Shown: positions 8,296 through 17,191, counted from the first letter of the stretch. The stretch is DNA of 64,000 bases from Mesobacillus selenatarsenatis SF-1 (GCF_000813125.1 NZ_BASE01000012.1:62001-126000); one strand, 5' to 3'. Notes: generated by a model not told the origin, from the sequence alone. Made by a program: numbers and translations.

Positions 8296-8439
8296 TTAAA
8301 TCTTAAAATTTGCTATGAACTCCCCAACATTAATTCCCAGACGATAGGATCCATACCAAATCCAAAATGTAATTAACAGAGTTGTGAGGACAGGATGCTC
8401 TTCAGTTATTCTTTTCAGTTCTTTTGAAAAATCAGCCAT
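8296..8439 (-). CDS. Small membrane protein (47 aa)
   Basis: A 47-codon frame starts ATG at 8439 and stops at 8298-8296. A charged N-terminus (DFSKELKRITEEHP) precedes one hydrophobic segment rich in Trp and Tyr. A weak GGGGA ribosome site lies upstream, and a palindromic-element terminator sits 6 bases after the stop. The ORF plus terminator layout matches the neighbouring genes and supports it as real. Function unknown. Confidence 0.5.
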   Translation of the reverse strand: MADFSKELKRITEEHPVLTTLLITFWIWYGSYRLGINVGEFIANFKI

Positions 8440-8474
8440 CTAATCAGTCCCCTATCATGGATTTAAAATTCCCT

Positions 8475-8924
8475 TTAATTTTTCACTTCAAAATTAATTG
8501 GTGCAGTACTCAAACTGAACTGATTTGAATCAACCGAGAAAGGTGAAGTTTGAACAAATGCATCATATTTTCCTTCTTCAAGATTGATACCATTTAATGT
8601 TTGAGAAAACTTTTCTTCTTTTTTCATAGTTGTTTTAATATCATTAAAGTCAATTTCTTCAATTACATTTCCACCTTCATAATTTCTAATTACGATTGTG
8701 ATTGTAGGTTCAGAAGTAAACTCTATGTCTTTTTCACCAATATATTTTAAGTAAGCACTAATTTGTATGTTTTCGTCTTCTTGGTATAGTTTCTTATCTC
8801 CCTCTATAACCAAGCTGAATTGATCTGTTTTCTTTTCTTCTTTAACTGGCTCATTTGATGAATTGCTATAACAGCCAACCAATAATAAAAAAATACCTAT
8901 AAATATAAATACAATATTCTTCAC
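8475..8924 (-). CDS. Predicted lipoprotein
   Basis: The 149-residue product has a lipobox LLVGC (Cys at residue 18) after a hydrophobic signal, a Ser/Asn/Lys linker, and a beta-rich domain with ITIVIRNYEGG and LEEGKYDAFVQT motifs. The fold hints at an Ig-like or BsuPI-type domain, but this is not certain. It should sit on the outer face of the membrane. A G-rich ribosome site precedes the ATG. Confidence 0.65.
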   Translation of the reverse strand: MKNIVFIFIGIFLLLVGCYSNSSNEPVKEEKKTDQFSLVIEGDKKLYQEDENIQISAYLKYIGEKDIEFTSEPTITIVIRNYEGGNVIEEIDFNDIKTTMKKEEKFSQTLNGINLEEGKYDAFVQTSPFSVDSNQFSLSTAPINFEVKN

Positions 8925-8989
8925 ATGTACCCCCCCTTATAATCTCACACATGTTATATTTTACCATAATCCTATTGTTCCTTTTAAAC

Positions 8990-9062
8990 ATAGCTGCTTA
9001 ACTAGTTCTTACACTCTAATTCTAAAAAAAGAGCGTCAATCCTTTCTGGATCAACACCCACA
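8990..9062 (-). repeat. Cassette-type palindromic element
   Basis: A diverged box (GCTGCTTAACTAGTTCTT) is followed by the A-run and the terminator stem GCGTCAATCC / GGATCAACAC at 9034-9058. It lies 16 bases after the stop of the DUF4177 gene. Confidence 0.65.
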
Positions 9063-9077
9063 TACATTCTAATTTCA

Positions 9078-9263
9078 CTAATCCTGAATAAGTCTTTCAA
9101 AGATGATTTCATAAGATCTTGGTTTTCCGTTCCCATTGTACTCCAAGGGTAATACTTGTACTAATCTCCACCCATCAGCTGCATATTCAATAATAGTTTC
9201 CCTATGTGTTGCTGAAGAAAAAAATCCCCCTAGAGAAGTCTCTACAAATATATATTCGTACAT
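9078..9263 (-). CDS. DUF4177 domain protein
   Basis: A cytosolic protein of about 61 residues with the DUF4177 pattern: a YEYIFVE start, ETIIEYAADGWRLVQVLP in the middle and YEIIFER at the end. The family is a small alpha/beta domain common in Firmicutes; its role is unknown. ATG 9263 is preferred to the upstream start because GGAGGT lies 7 bases before it. A palindromic element follows. Confidence 0.8.
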   Translation of the reverse strand: MYEYIFVETSLGGFFSSATHRETIIEYAADGWRLVQVLPLEYNGNGKPRSYEIIFERLIQD

Positions 9264-9338
9264 TATATGTACCTCCAAATCTTATATTTTCAATTCAACA
9301 TCTATATCACAAGTTACATGTCAATGACCAGACAGTCC

Positions 9339-9572
9339 TTATTCTTTGTCCATCTTTTCAATCCTCTGCCGATGATTTACATCAATAACAATTTCACCAA
9401 CTCCCATTGCAATTAATCCATTCAGCAAAGCAAATAACAGAAGTGCTATATCTCCACCACTATCTGAAAAAGAAACCATTATTATCCCTAATACACTAAA
9501 GAAAACAAAAGCCACTCCTAATAAATATAAAGCACGGCCAATAAACAATTTTTTCACCTCTTCGTAATTCAT
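9339..9572 (-). CDS. Small membrane protein
   Basis: The 77-residue product has two strongly hydrophobic helices (LYLLGVAFVFFSVLGIIMV and IALLLFALLNGLIAMGVG) and a charged C-terminal tail. The ribosome site is weak. A partial box-like sequence (GGTTCAATAAGTTCAAC) lies upstream at about 9584-9600. Family not recognised. Confidence 0.55.
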   Translation of the reverse strand: MNYEEVKKLFIGRALYLLGVAFVFFSVLGIIMVSFSDSGGDIALLLFALLNGLIAMGVGEIVIDVNHRQRIEKMDKE

Positions 9573-9654
9573 TCTTCTCGTTGGTTCAATAAGTTCAACG
9601 TCGAAGGTTGTAATTCATTCATGTCTCTATACAGCCATTTATTAAAAAGAAGAT

Positions 9655-9855
9655 TCACCGTTTCTTCTTGACCAATTCAATTAAATAGAAGACTTGTGAT
9701 ATTAGAAATGATAGAAGAATGACAATTATTGTTCCTAACGTTAATACCATCTCTTCTGCTGGATTGCCACCGACCATAAAGAATGATGCAAATGTAAAAA
9801 AGAATATCAGACTTACCATTAGAGTTAAGAAAAAAACGCTAACATACTTTGACAC
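9655..9855 (-). CDS. Small membrane protein, GTG start
   Basis: The 66-residue product has two transmembrane helices and a KKKR end. The GTG at 9855 has a G-rich ribosome site (AGGGGGG) 5 bases upstream. No family recognised. With the preceding gene it forms a minus-strand row of unrelated small membrane proteins. Confidence 0.6.
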   Translation of the reverse strand: MSKYVSVFFLTLMVSLIFFFTFASFFMVGGNPAEEMVLTLGTIIVILLSFLISQVFYLIELVKKKR

Positions 9856-9999
9856 AAAAACCCCCCTCTATAACAAAACATAATTTATATTTTCTAAAAG
9901 TCGCTGCGTACTTTTTTTGTACTAATCACTACATAGTTATATAAATCAATGGACAGGCATATTGTTTAAATGAAACTTCAACAAAAGGAGCCTATAAAA

Positions 10000-10314
10000 T
10001 TGAAACGAATAATCGCCTTATCAGGTTTACTGCTACTCTGTATTTATTTGGTCTATAACAGTCCTCAAATATCCCAGAAATACTCTCAAATAGAGTCCTT
10101 AGAAACAAATGCCAGAATTGGCACAACTGATGACCTCCTGGAAACGATCATACCTGAATTTGAGTATGTACATGAGAAAGGTAAAGACAAAGAAGTGGAT
10201 GGTTATATCGTTGAAACTCACAGGGAGTATGAGATTTTCAGGGATGAAGATGGTAAGATTTTAAAACAGGTCCCAACTTCAAACTTTGAATATATTAGAT
10301 ATAAAAAATACTAA
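10000..10314 (+). CDS. Hypothetical protein with N-terminal membrane anchor
   Basis: A product of about 104 residues from TTG 10000, with AAAAGGAG 9 bases upstream; the ATG at 9970 lacks a ribosome site. A signal-anchor (ALSGLLLLCIYLVY) is followed by a polar domain with many Glu, Asp and Lys. It is the only plus-strand gene in this stretch. Family not recognised. Confidence 0.55.
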   Translation: MKRIIALSGLLLLCIYLVYNSPQISQKYSQIESLETNARIGTTDDLLETIIPEFEYVHEKGKDKEVDGYIVETHREYEIFRDEDGKILKQVPTSNFEYIRYKKY

Positions 10315-10357
10315 TTCACTTTGGGTGCCCAACCTATTGTTGGTGAACTAACATACA

Positions 10358-10498
10358 TTAGTTAAAAATGATGTTATACAAAATAAACGCGACTATAATC
10401 CCAATTACAACAAAACCGCCAATTGTTGGACTCCCAAAAAAGGTTCTGTTCCAACCATCTTCATTATTTTTACTATGATCTTTGTTTTCCTTATTCAT
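10358..10498 (-). CDS. Small membrane protein (46 aa)
   Basis: The 46-codon frame starts ATG at 10498 with GGGGAT upstream. An N-terminal Lys/Asn/Asp-rich stretch precedes one transmembrane helix (GGFVVIGIIVAFILYNIIF). Its style is like the ORFs at 8296 and 14663. Function unknown. Confidence 0.5.
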   Translation of the reverse strand: MNKENKDHSKNNEDGWNRTFFGSPTIGGFVVIGIIVAFILYNIIFN

Positions 10499-10551
10499 GA
10501 GTCCATATCCCCCTATATTTGATATGTTAATTTTATAAAACGCTGTTTTAC

Positions 10552-10836
10552 TTACCCTATAATTTTATATCGATTTTCCACCTTTTTGTATGGGATCAAA
10601 ATATGAGGCTGGCCAGGAGGTGTAAAATCTTCTATGCCTGTTTGATTAACATCGGGAGCGAAATATTTTCGGCCCCATTTTTTAATGCCATCTCCAGTAA
10701 TACCTTTTTTGATGATTCCTTTTTTGGGCCTGCCAAATGGAGCAATATTCCTAAAGGCAAGACTGGAATATTCAGTGTAGAATACCATATCTTCGACCAT
10801 TTCAATTTTATATAAGATTTTCTCTGTGCCTATCAT
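10552..10836 (-). CDS. Hypothetical basic protein
   Basis: A cytosolic, Lys-rich product of about 94 residues (KKGIIKKGITGDGIKKWGRK). It starts at ATG 10836 with AGGTG upstream; GTG 10845 is an alternative. The C-terminus carries FTPPGQPHILIPYK. It could be a stand-alone C-terminal domain of a larger protein family such as a toxin, but nothing proves that. Confidence 0.5.
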   Translation of the reverse strand: MIGTEKILYKIEMVEDMVFYTEYSSLAFRNIAPFGRPKKGIIKKGITGDGIKKWGRKYFAPDVNQTGIEDFTPPGQPHILIPYKKVENRYKIIG

Positions 10837-10914
10837 TCTTTTCACCTACAAAAAAATATGTAATATTTTGTATACGATTAAGATGAAGAAAAGTTTCTAA
10901 AAATACACAAACGA

Positions 10915-10936
10915 GAGCCTGGAAATAACCAGGCTC
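10915..10936 (-). terminator. Terminator of LysE gene
   Basis: A perfect 8-bp stem, GAGCCTGG (10915-10922) with CCAGGCTC (10929-10936), 6-base loop. It lies 17 bases after the LysE-type gene stop. Confidence 0.8.
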
Positions 10937-10952
10937 ATCTATTTTCATTTTA

Positions 10953-11585
10953 TTAAGTCGCTTTCGTCTTCAGCAGCTGGATGCCCATTCCGATAAAAAC
11001 AATTCCAGTCAAACGGTTTAAGACCGTTCCGGCTTTTGCATTTTTCCTTAGCCTTGTTGTTGCCATCGAGGAAAAATAGGCAGTAAGCAGACACCAGATT
11101 CCACCGGTCAGCGTGAAGGTCATTCCAAGGATGATGAATGGTATTGGGCTTGCAGTTCCTGCATCGGCCTGAATAAATTGTGGGAGGAATGCAAGGAAAA
11201 ACAAAGCCACTTTCGGATTTGTTACATTCGTGATCATGCCTTGAAAAAAGATCTTTTTATTGCTCTGGATTGGCAGGGATTTCTGTTCATTTGTCTTGCT
11301 CTTTGCCATTAACATTTGGATTCCCAGTAAAGCAAGATATATGGCTCCCGCAATTTTAATAGTTTGAAATAAAAAAGCTGATTGCGTCAATATGACTGAT
11401 AAACCAAAAGCTGCAAGAAGTGTATGAACGACGATTCCAGAAGAAATTCCAAAAGCTGAGTAAATCCCAGCTGTGCTGCCTTGGGATATACTTCTGCTCA
11501 CGATGTACATCGTATCTGTTCCAGGCGTTAAATTGAGCAGAATCGCTGTTACCAAAAACACTTCGAAATTACTAATCCCTAACAT
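10953..11585 (-). CDS. LysE/RhtB-family amino acid exporter
   Basis: The 210-residue integral membrane protein has about six hydrophobic segments and the family's N-terminal signature (NLTPGTDTMYIVSRS). LysE/RhtB proteins export amino acids such as homoserine, threonine, leucine or cysteine, driven by the proton gradient. It lies 33 bases downstream of a class V aminotransferase in the same direction, so the two may be co-transcribed. An amino-acid-related substrate for both is then plausible, though the exact substrate cannot be read from the sequence. Confidence 0.88.
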   Translation of the reverse strand: MLGISNFEVFLVTAILLNLTPGTDTMYIVSRSISQGSTAGIYSAFGISSGIVVHTLLAAFGLSVILTQSAFLFQTIKIAGAIYLALLGIQMLMAKSKTNEQKSLPIQSNKKIFFQGMITNVTNPKVALFFLAFLPQFIQADAGTASPIPFIILGMTFTLTGGIWCLLTAYFSSMATTRLRKNAKAGTVLNRLTGIVFIGMGIQLLKTKAT

Positions 11586-11618
11586 AAATCATCTTTCCCC
11601 TCTGTAAAAATCGTTCAA

Positions 11619-12869
11619 TTAAACAACTTTCTGCTGATGCTGCTCGATGAAAGCTGCTAACGCTTCTTTGAATTGCTCTATTTCTTCTATCGTATTATAT
11701 GGTGCCAGGCCGATTCGAACCCAACCGCCTGTTGGATAGACATCAAGAACCTCAGCCATCGTGGAAGCGTAAAAATCCCCATCTGCGACACACATATTGT
11801 ACTTTTCCGCAAGCCATGCTGTCACCTCGCGGGAATGATGACCTTCTATTGTGAAAGCAAATGTTGGTGTCCTTCGACCGGAAGCCGCGCGATACAATGT
11901 CACTTCCGGAAGGCTCCTCAAAAAGCTTTCCACCTCGGCTGCAAGTTCATTTTCATATTCATCGATTGCATGCATTCCGGACAACAACCGTTCCCTTCTC
12001 GTTTCTCCATAACCTAATTCCTCAATGAAATGGATTGCTCCCATAATCCCGGCTATGCCCTCATGATTTTGAGTTCCGGTTTCGAGCTTGTAAGGAATCT
12101 CGACAGGTGCAGGCTTAAGCTTATAGACAGGAAGTTTTTCAAATAAACTCTCCCTTACGACAGCGATGCCAACATGCGGCCCGAAAAACTTATAAGCAGA
12201 ACACAGGAGGATGTCACACCCTAGTTCCTGAACATCTATCGATAAATGCGGAACTCCATGAACAGCATCGAGAATTGCCAGGGCTCCGACTTCTCTTGCA
12301 CGTTTTATAAATGGCTCTAAATCCGTTACAGTGCCCGTAACGTTCGATGACATCCCAGCTGCTACCAGCTTTGTTTTTTCTGTAATAATTTCTTCTAAGT
12401 CATCTAATTTTAAAGTGAAAGTTTCAGGATTCAGTTTAATGTACTTAACTGTGGCACCACGGTCCCTGGCAAGGGTAATCCATGGATCAACATTGGCACG
12501 GTGGTCCAGCTCTGTGACTACGATTTCGTCTCCCTCATTAATAAAACCTGCTAAACTCCGTGCAATTGCAAAGGCATGGGTGGTCATATTGGCACCAAAC
12601 GCCACCTCATTCGCCTGGCATCCAAGCAAATCAGCGACAGCCTCCCTGGCTTCGTCCAGCAATGCATCCGTGTCAGCGCTGGTATTGAATGTCCCGTGAA
12701 GATTAGCCATTCCATTCCTTATGTACCGATACATCGACTCCATCGCAAAATCTACCATTTGTGTACCGCCAGGGCCATCAAAGTAAATCACCTGCTTGCC
12801 ATCATCCTTGCGTCTTAGAGCAGGAAACCTCTCCCTAACCTGTTCAATCGGAAACATACTAGCCAACAC
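11619..12869 (-). CDS. Cysteine desulfurase-like class V aminotransferase
   Basis: This 416-residue PLP enzyme has the fold type I pattern: ANMTTHAFAIARSL (phosphate-binding loop), DAVHGVPH (Asp to the pyridine N) and SAYKFFGPHVG (Schiff-base Lys). It matches the desulfurase-like TIGR01976 subgroup. The active-site cysteine loop of true desulfurases is not evident, so sulfur transfer is doubtful. The GTG at 12869 has AAGGAG 6 bases upstream. Next to a LysE exporter it may act in sulfur amino acid or amine metabolism; this is inference. Confidence 0.85.
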   Translation of the reverse strand: MLASMFPIEQVRERFPALRRKDDGKQVIYFDGPGGTQMVDFAMESMYRYIRNGMANLHGTFNTSADTDALLDEAREAVADLLGCQANEVAFGANMTTHAFAIARSLAGFINEGDEIVVTELDHRANVDPWITLARDRGATVKYIKLNPETFTLKLDDLEEIITEKTKLVAAGMSSNVTGTVTDLEPFIKRAREVGALAILDAVHGVPHLSIDVQELGCDILLCSAYKFFGPHVGIAVVRESLFEKLPVYKLKPAPVEIPYKLETGTQNHEGIAGIMGAIHFIEELGYGETRRERLLSGMHAIDEYENELAAEVESFLRSLPEVTLYRAASGRRTPTFAFTIEGHHSREVTAWLAEKYNMCVADGDFYASTMAEVLDVYPTGGWVRIGLAPYNTIEEIEQFKEALAAFIEQHQQKVV

Positions 12870-13068
12870 GCATCACTCCTTAAAGAAAGATAACATCATT
12901 ATGTCATAATTTTCAAAAAACTGCAGTTATAAAATTTCGACAAACGAAAGAGCCCGGTCATAGAATGGCATATAAAAAGCAAAAAACTCGCCTCAATGGA
13001 CAAGTTTTATCAAATATTTGATGGGGAATTTCTAAAACAAATTTAAGTCCGACCAGATTGTGTCGATC

Positions 13069-13332
13069 TTAATCTCTCTTAGTAAAAGACATCCATATAT
13101 TTAATCCTATCTTACACAGAATGTAGATTATAAAGAAGTTCACTAAAAGCGCCAACATGTTGACATCAATCCCGCCATATCCCCTTCCATGAATAGACAA
13201 AGACTGTAATGGTAAACCGTAGTATTTACCAGAATCATCGTGACCAACAGTAGGAACAAATGTAAGGATTATTGTTAGAACTAGTGATGTGATTTGCAAC
13301 TTGTTGATTGTCCTCAATTTTTCATTGTCCAT
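13069..13332 (-). CDS. Small membrane protein
   Basis: The 87-residue product has two transmembrane helices (ITSLVLTIILTFVPTV and LALLVNFFIIYILCKIGL) joined by a Gly/Tyr/His-rich loop. It lies 24 bases after the next gene and is probably co-transcribed with it. Not recognised. Confidence 0.6.
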   Translation of the reverse strand: MDNEKLRTINKLQITSLVLTIILTFVPTVGHDDSGKYYGLPLQSLSIHGRGYGGIDVNMLALLVNFFIIYILCKIGLNIWMSFTKRD

Positions 13333-13356
13333 TTAAACCACCCCACTTATAAGTAA

Positions 13357-13641
13357 TTATTTCTTACCTTTTAGTTCTAAAAGTATAGGTGCTATATTTA
13401 GTAAGATAGAAACAATTGTCAAAAACCATAATGCTCTTTCCATACCAGGTACCACATCCGATAAAGCTGCCCAATCTTCCACTTTTACCCACCGAGATAC
13501 AAGGCTGTAGTCTGCACAAAGTGTTAATGCTGTAAATGATAAACCCATCGCCATAGCAAGCTTATAATCCTTTCCTGCTTTATAAATATAGAGATTTATA
13601 AAAGTTGCTACTATAGCAATAACCCCTAATATCACCCACAT
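13357..13641 (-). CDS. Small membrane protein
   Basis: The 94-residue product has three hydrophobic helices; residues 35-60 carry the motif TLCADYSLVSRWVKVEDW. It is a conserved-looking Bacillaceae membrane protein of unknown role and the first gene of a likely two-gene unit. Confidence 0.6.
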   Translation of the reverse strand: MWVILGVIAIVATFINLYIYKAGKDYKLAMAMGLSFTALTLCADYSLVSRWVKVEDWAALSDVVPGMERALWFLTIVSILLNIAPILLELKGKK

Positions 13642-13756
13642 AACTATACCTCCATATATTTTCTTGTCCCGTAATAATACTAATGTGCTTCATCTAAATT
13701 TTTTGCATTACTTTTTTATTAGACATTAATACTTCTAGATTATTTTACAGTGAATA

Positions 13757-13845
13757 CTCATTCCTTTTGTGATTTCTTACTGAATAAACCTGACCGTTAG
13801 TTCCATAAGAAATATTGATATTGACCTGGAGGCTTGATATCAAAT
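13757..13845 (-). repeat. Cassette-type palindromic element, alternative terminator
   Basis: The box hairpin is clear: TTTCTTACTGAAT, a 15-base loop with the AACCTG core, then GTTCCATAAGAAA. It is joined to a different terminator stem, TTGATAT (near 13813) with ATATCAA (near 13836). It sits just after the stop of the gene at 13862. The preceding TTCCTTTTGTGATTTCTTA is shared with the element at 40258. Confidence 0.65.
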
Positions 13846-13861
13846 AGGAATCCCAACCAAT

Positions 13862-14050
13862 TTACGTCTGCCTATTTATAATGTGTTTAGATTCTTCCCT
13901 GTTTTGTTCTTCCGACTTTTGCTTTCTTAACTCTGTCATTTCTCTTTTCAATTCCTTTATTACCCTTGATTCATCTATACCTTTTGTAACGGCTGTTTTG
14001 ACAATTAGATAAAATACAAATAAAAAAATTATGCCGTATAGTAATTCCAT
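13862..14050 (-). CDS. Small membrane-anchored coiled-coil protein
   Basis: The 62-residue product has an N-terminal helix (LLYGIIFLFVFYLIV) and a charged, coiled-coil-like helix rich in Lys, Glu, Arg and Gln. Function unknown. A palindromic element follows directly. Confidence 0.55.
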   Translation of the reverse strand: MELLYGIIFLFVFYLIVKTAVTKGIDESRVIKELKREMTELRKQKSEEQNREESKHIINRQT

Positions 14051-14173
14051 TTTAAGCCTCCCATCAGTTGCCTTTCTTATTTACCAAATATTTTCTACAT
14101 AACTGCACCATTATCAATAATCATATGTTTTGTCTTATCGACAGCTCACAAAGCACTATTCCACCGTTTACAA

Positions 14174-14491
14174 TTAACCATTTACCAAGTCATCATAATA
14201 TTCTTTCGGATTAGCAATATTGTTTTCAATAAAAAATCTAGCCTGATGTTTGAACATATCTATATAAGAATGTCTATCCATACTTAAGTCTCCCAAATCA
14301 CTAACGTCTCCTTGGACTTTTACAGTATCTGTTTTAAGTTCAACAAAAACGGTCATATAAGTTTTTTCTTTGTATGTAACAATACCGATTGCTTGTTGTT
14401 TCTCTAGATCTATATGAGGAAATTCGTGTTGTACTCCTGTCGATTTAAAAAGTGTATATCCAACATTAGATTTTTCAGCTTTATTATCCAT
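14174..14491 (-). CDS. Hypothetical protein
   Basis: The 105-residue soluble product shows a YKEKTYMTVFVELKTDTVKV beta-strand pair and an acidic C-terminus. A GAGGTGG ribosome site lies upstream of the ATG. No family recognised; size and setting resemble nearby orphan immunity-type genes, which is only a suggestion. Confidence 0.55.
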   Translation of the reverse strand: MDNKAEKSNVGYTLFKSTGVQHEFPHIDLEKQQAIGIVTYKEKTYMTVFVELKTDTVKVQGDVSDLGDLSMDRHSYIDMFKHQARFFIENNIANPKEYYDDLVNG

Positions 14492-14550
14492 TTTTCACCA
14501 CCTCGTTTTTTATTAGATAACCTTTTTCATTGTCCGTGTACTTGTTCTAT

Positions 14551-14613
14551 CCTGTTCTTTTTGCTGCATAAGGAGTTCAACAAAAAATGCGTTAATCCAT
14601 CTTGGATCAACAC
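14551..14613 (-). repeat. Cassette-type palindromic element
   Basis: Box remnant (CCTGTTCTTTTTGCTGCATAAGG), GAGTTCAACAAAAAA, then the stem GCGTTAATCC / GGATCAACAC at 14590-14612. It follows the 42-aa ORF at 14663. Confidence 0.7.
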
Positions 14614-14662
14614 ATCAAACTATTTTACCAGTTCTGCTCTTTTTAGCCTCATGCGTTATTGG

Positions 14663-14791
14663 TTATTCACCTTTTGAACTTTGGAAAAGACCATCAATTA
14701 CTCTAAATGTTACGACCACAACTGTAATAAATCCAATGACTGCAAAAACGCCTATTGTCCCTTGTATAAACATTTCATTTCCTATTTCCAT
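14663..14791 (-). CDS. Small membrane protein (42 aa)
   Basis: A 43-codon frame starts ATG 14791 and ends TAA 14665-14663, with GGGGAA upstream. One transmembrane helix (GVFAVIGFITVVVVTF) and a charged tail. A palindromic element lies about 50 bases after the stop. Function unknown. Confidence 0.5.
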   Translation of the reverse strand: MEIGNEMFIQGTIGVFAVIGFITVVVVTFRVIDGLFQSSKGE

Positions 14792-14887
14792 TATTTTTAT
14801 TTCCCCTTTTTCAATAACTTTGTAAAGTTAAAACACGATGAATCTATCATTTATCAAATCTCAGTTTTGCATGTGGAACAGGTAAGT

Positions 14888-15466
14888 TTAGCCTCCTTGT
14901 CTATCGATAACTTCTCCACTTTTTGAGAGTCCTCTGACAATAGGCTCTCGTCCTGTACGAAAATAATATCGTTTTCCTTCTTTCTCAATGATTTTAGTCT
15001 CTTCAAATGACTCTTCATAATGTCCTTTTGTTTCGACTTTTACAATTTCAGGATTGTGAACTTCCCCGAACACCACATAAAGATCATGAAGTGCATTGCC
15101 TTGTCTATCAAAGTCATAAAAAGGTTCAATATATAGCGTCATATTATCATTTTCATAATGAGACCATCCATGGCCGCCTATACTCTCCCAGCCATTTTCG
15201 TCACTGCCTGTAAAGCATGCTACTGCGAGGGCTTCCCAATCAGCTGAAGGAAAGTCTTTTTCATCAGGGTCGGTCGTGTACATAACTACAGTTACTCCAC
15301 CTTGTTCTTCTTTATGGATAATATTATTCACTTCATACGGAATTCCTTTTTGTATCGCCTCTTGAAAATCATCGTATTTTCCGAATTCAAACTCAGATGT
15401 ATAAATCCCAAAAATAATGCCTAAGACTGCCAAAAGACTTATGGCTACGATTCTCGTGTTTTTCAT
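14888..15466 (-). CDS. Membrane-anchored hypothetical protein
   Basis: A product of about 192 residues from ATG 15466 with GGAGGGGA upstream; the start at 15478 overlaps that ribosome site. A signal-anchor (VAISLLAVLGIIFGIY) leads an acidic extracellular domain with a Gly/His/Trp motif (GGHGWSHY) and two FDRQG/IDRQG-like segments. No family recognised. Confidence 0.55.
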   Translation of the reverse strand: MKNTRIVAISLLAVLGIIFGIYTSEFEFGKYDDFQEAIQKGIPYEVNNIIHKEEQGGVTVVMYTTDPDEKDFPSADWEALAVACFTGSDENGWESIGGHGWSHYENDNMTLYIEPFYDFDRQGNALHDLYVVFGEVHNPEIVKVETKGHYEESFEETKIIEKEGKRYYFRTGREPIVRGLSKSGEVIDRQGG

Positions 15467-15554
15467 ATTCCCCTCCATATTGAATTTCCATGGATATCCT
15501 TACTCTATTTCATATCAAATTAATCCGCTTAGTCAGTAAAAATCAACTCTATAT

Positions 15555-15731
15555 TTATTCATTCCGATATAAAAATAAAGCTCTAATCAAAAAGACAAAG
15601 CCTATTACAAAAATGAAGAAATAATTATTCCCTTGTAAGAGGGTATTCATTGTAAGAACATCTAATATCGATACTACAAGCAATGAAATCCCTATAAATA
15701 TGAATGCCTTTAACTTTGCTGCCGGCTTCAT
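15555..15731 (-). CDS. Small membrane protein
   Basis: The 58-residue product has two transmembrane helices (AFIFIGISLLVVSIL and YFFIFVIGFVFLIRALFL). ATG 15731 has GGAGGG upstream. Not recognised. Confidence 0.55.
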   Translation of the reverse strand: MKPAAKLKAFIFIGISLLVVSILDVLTMNTLLQGNNYFFIFVIGFVFLIRALFLYRNE

Positions 15732-15883
15732 GTAGCCCTCCATTCGTTTTGAGCAGTTGTATTCTACAAATTAAATCTAGCTTGGATACCTTTAACAAAT
15801 TATACCAAAAACCTAAACTTCATTGTTGCATTTTTCAAATATATTCATCCAGAAATACACCTAATAAACCCCCACCAATCAAA

Positions 15884-15917
15884 AAAAGTGCTTTGAGACT
15901 ATGTCTCCAGCACTTTT
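15884..15917 (-). terminator. Terminator of Lrp-type gene
   Basis: AAAAGTGCT (15884-15892) with AGCACTTTT (15909-15917), plus an inner AGAC/GTCT stem. It overlaps the end of the Lrp gene. A sister hairpin with the same arms is at 18283. Confidence 0.8.
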
Positions 15918-16329
15918 AATACTTATTTATAATTATTGATAATTTATAACTCACATAATTACTCAAGTTAGTCAAAAACTCATCTAATGATTCATTGGAG
16001 GGAAATCTGCATTCCAAAAGGTAACAGCTTTCTCCACTGACTTTAAAGTTGTTCCTGACAATATCTTTTTGTTTTTTTAAGAATGAAAGATATGGTTGGT
16101 GATTCGTCGTTTTCGTAAAAATATGAATGATTGCGTGAACTCCATACCCCATTTTCATTTGATTTACATTAATGGTGTATCCTTCAATAATCCCTTGATC
16201 TTCAAGCTTTGCCACCCTTGTCGATGCAGCCTGGCCAGTCAAATGTACTTTCTCGCCTAATTCCTTCATTGTTATTCGGCTGTTTTTGGTGAGTTCATCT
16301 ATAATTTGCAAATCTGTGGAGTCCAGCAT
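15916..16329 (-). CDS. Lrp/AsnC-family transcriptional regulator
   Basis: The 137-residue regulator has an N-terminal helix-turn-helix (LDSTDLQIIDELTKNSR, GQAASTRVAKLEDQGII) and a C-terminal RAM-type domain that binds amino acids or other small ligands. ATG 16329 is chosen because GAAAGGA lies upstream and Lrp proteins begin with LD.D..II. It is divergent from the metallo-hydrolase at 16448, its most likely target; the 118-base gap should hold the operator. Confidence 0.88.
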   Translation of the reverse strand: MLDSTDLQIIDELTKNSRITMKELGEKVHLTGQAASTRVAKLEDQGIIEGYTINVNQMKMGYGVHAIIHIFTKTTNHQPYLSFLKKQKDIVRNNFKVSGESCYLLECRFPSNESLDEFLTNLSNYVSYKLSIIINKY

Positions 16330-16447
16330 TTTATCAAATCCTTTCAATAATCAAGTGAAACAGCTAAAAGACTTGATTTAAAGTATGTAAGTCAAAAGCG
16401 GTCTTATTATAAACTATATGTACATTATAGAAAAGGAGCTAAAGAAA

Positions 16448-17191
16448 ATGAATATACAACAAATTAGAAACGCAACACTAATTGTGCAATACGCGGGAAA
16501 GAAGTTTTTAATCGATCCATTTTTGGCAGAAAAGGGCACTTATCCTCCTTTCCCAAATTCATTAAGGCAAGATCAGAATAATCCTTTAGTGAACCTGCCA
16601 TCTTCCATTGACGAGATTATCGATAATGTGGATGCTGTTATTGTAACTCATTTACACCTCGACCACTATGATGATGCTGCCAAAGAGGCACTTCCAAAGG
16701 ACATTAAAATGTTTGTGCAAAATGATGAAGATGCCATTGCAGTTAAAAACGATGGTTTTCAAAATGTAGAAGTTTTGCAGGAAGATACAGCTTTTGAAGG
16801 CATACAGCTTATCAAAACAAAAGGAGAACATGGCAGAGGGGAAATATTGAAACTTGCAGGTCTAGTGTGTGGGGTTGTCTTTAAACACCACACAGAGAAA
16901 ACCTTATATATTGCTGGAGACACAGTTTGGTATGAAGGAGTTCAAAAAGCCATTGAAACACACCATCCAGAGATAATTGTCGTGAATGCCGGAGACAATC
17001 AGTTCCTCGAAGGCGGATCACTCGTCATGGGCAAAGATGATGTGTATGAAGTGCAAAAAGTAGCCCCTGCTGCAAAAATCATTGCAAGCCATATGGAAGC
17101 TGTCAACCACTGGACTTTATCAAGAGGAGAACTAAAAAGCTATATTAATGAAAAAGGAATCTCTGAGAGTGTTTTCGTACCAGAGGACTGA
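16448..17191 (+). CDS. Metallo-beta-lactamase-fold hydrolase
   Basis: The 247-residue cytosolic protein carries the zinc motif THLHLDHYDD, the second-shell HGRG and AGDTVWY segments, and a late ASHMEAVNHW. It groups with UlaG-like L-ascorbate-6-phosphate lactonase/RNase Z-fold hydrolases rather than antibiotic beta-lactamases. The substrate is unknown. ATG 16448 has AAAGGAG upstream; the ATG at 16418 has none. Control by the divergent Lrp protein is likely. Confidence 0.85.
   Translation: MNIQQIRNATLIVQYAGKKFLIDPFLAEKGTYPPFPNSLRQDQNNPLVNLPSSIDEIIDNVDAVIVTHLHLDHYDDAAKEALPKDIKMFVQNDEDAIAVKNDGFQNVEVLQEDTAFEGIQLIKTKGEHGRGEILKLAGLVCGVVFKHHTEKTLYIAGDTVWYEGVQKAIETHHPEIIVVNAGDNQFLEGGSLVMGKDDVYEVQKVAPAAKIIASHMEAVNHWTLSRGELKSYINEKGISESVFVPED

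Noticed and set aside
9136..9388. Plus-strand frames opposite the DUF4177 and membrane genes
   Set aside because: Shadows of minus-strand genes with clear ribosome sites.
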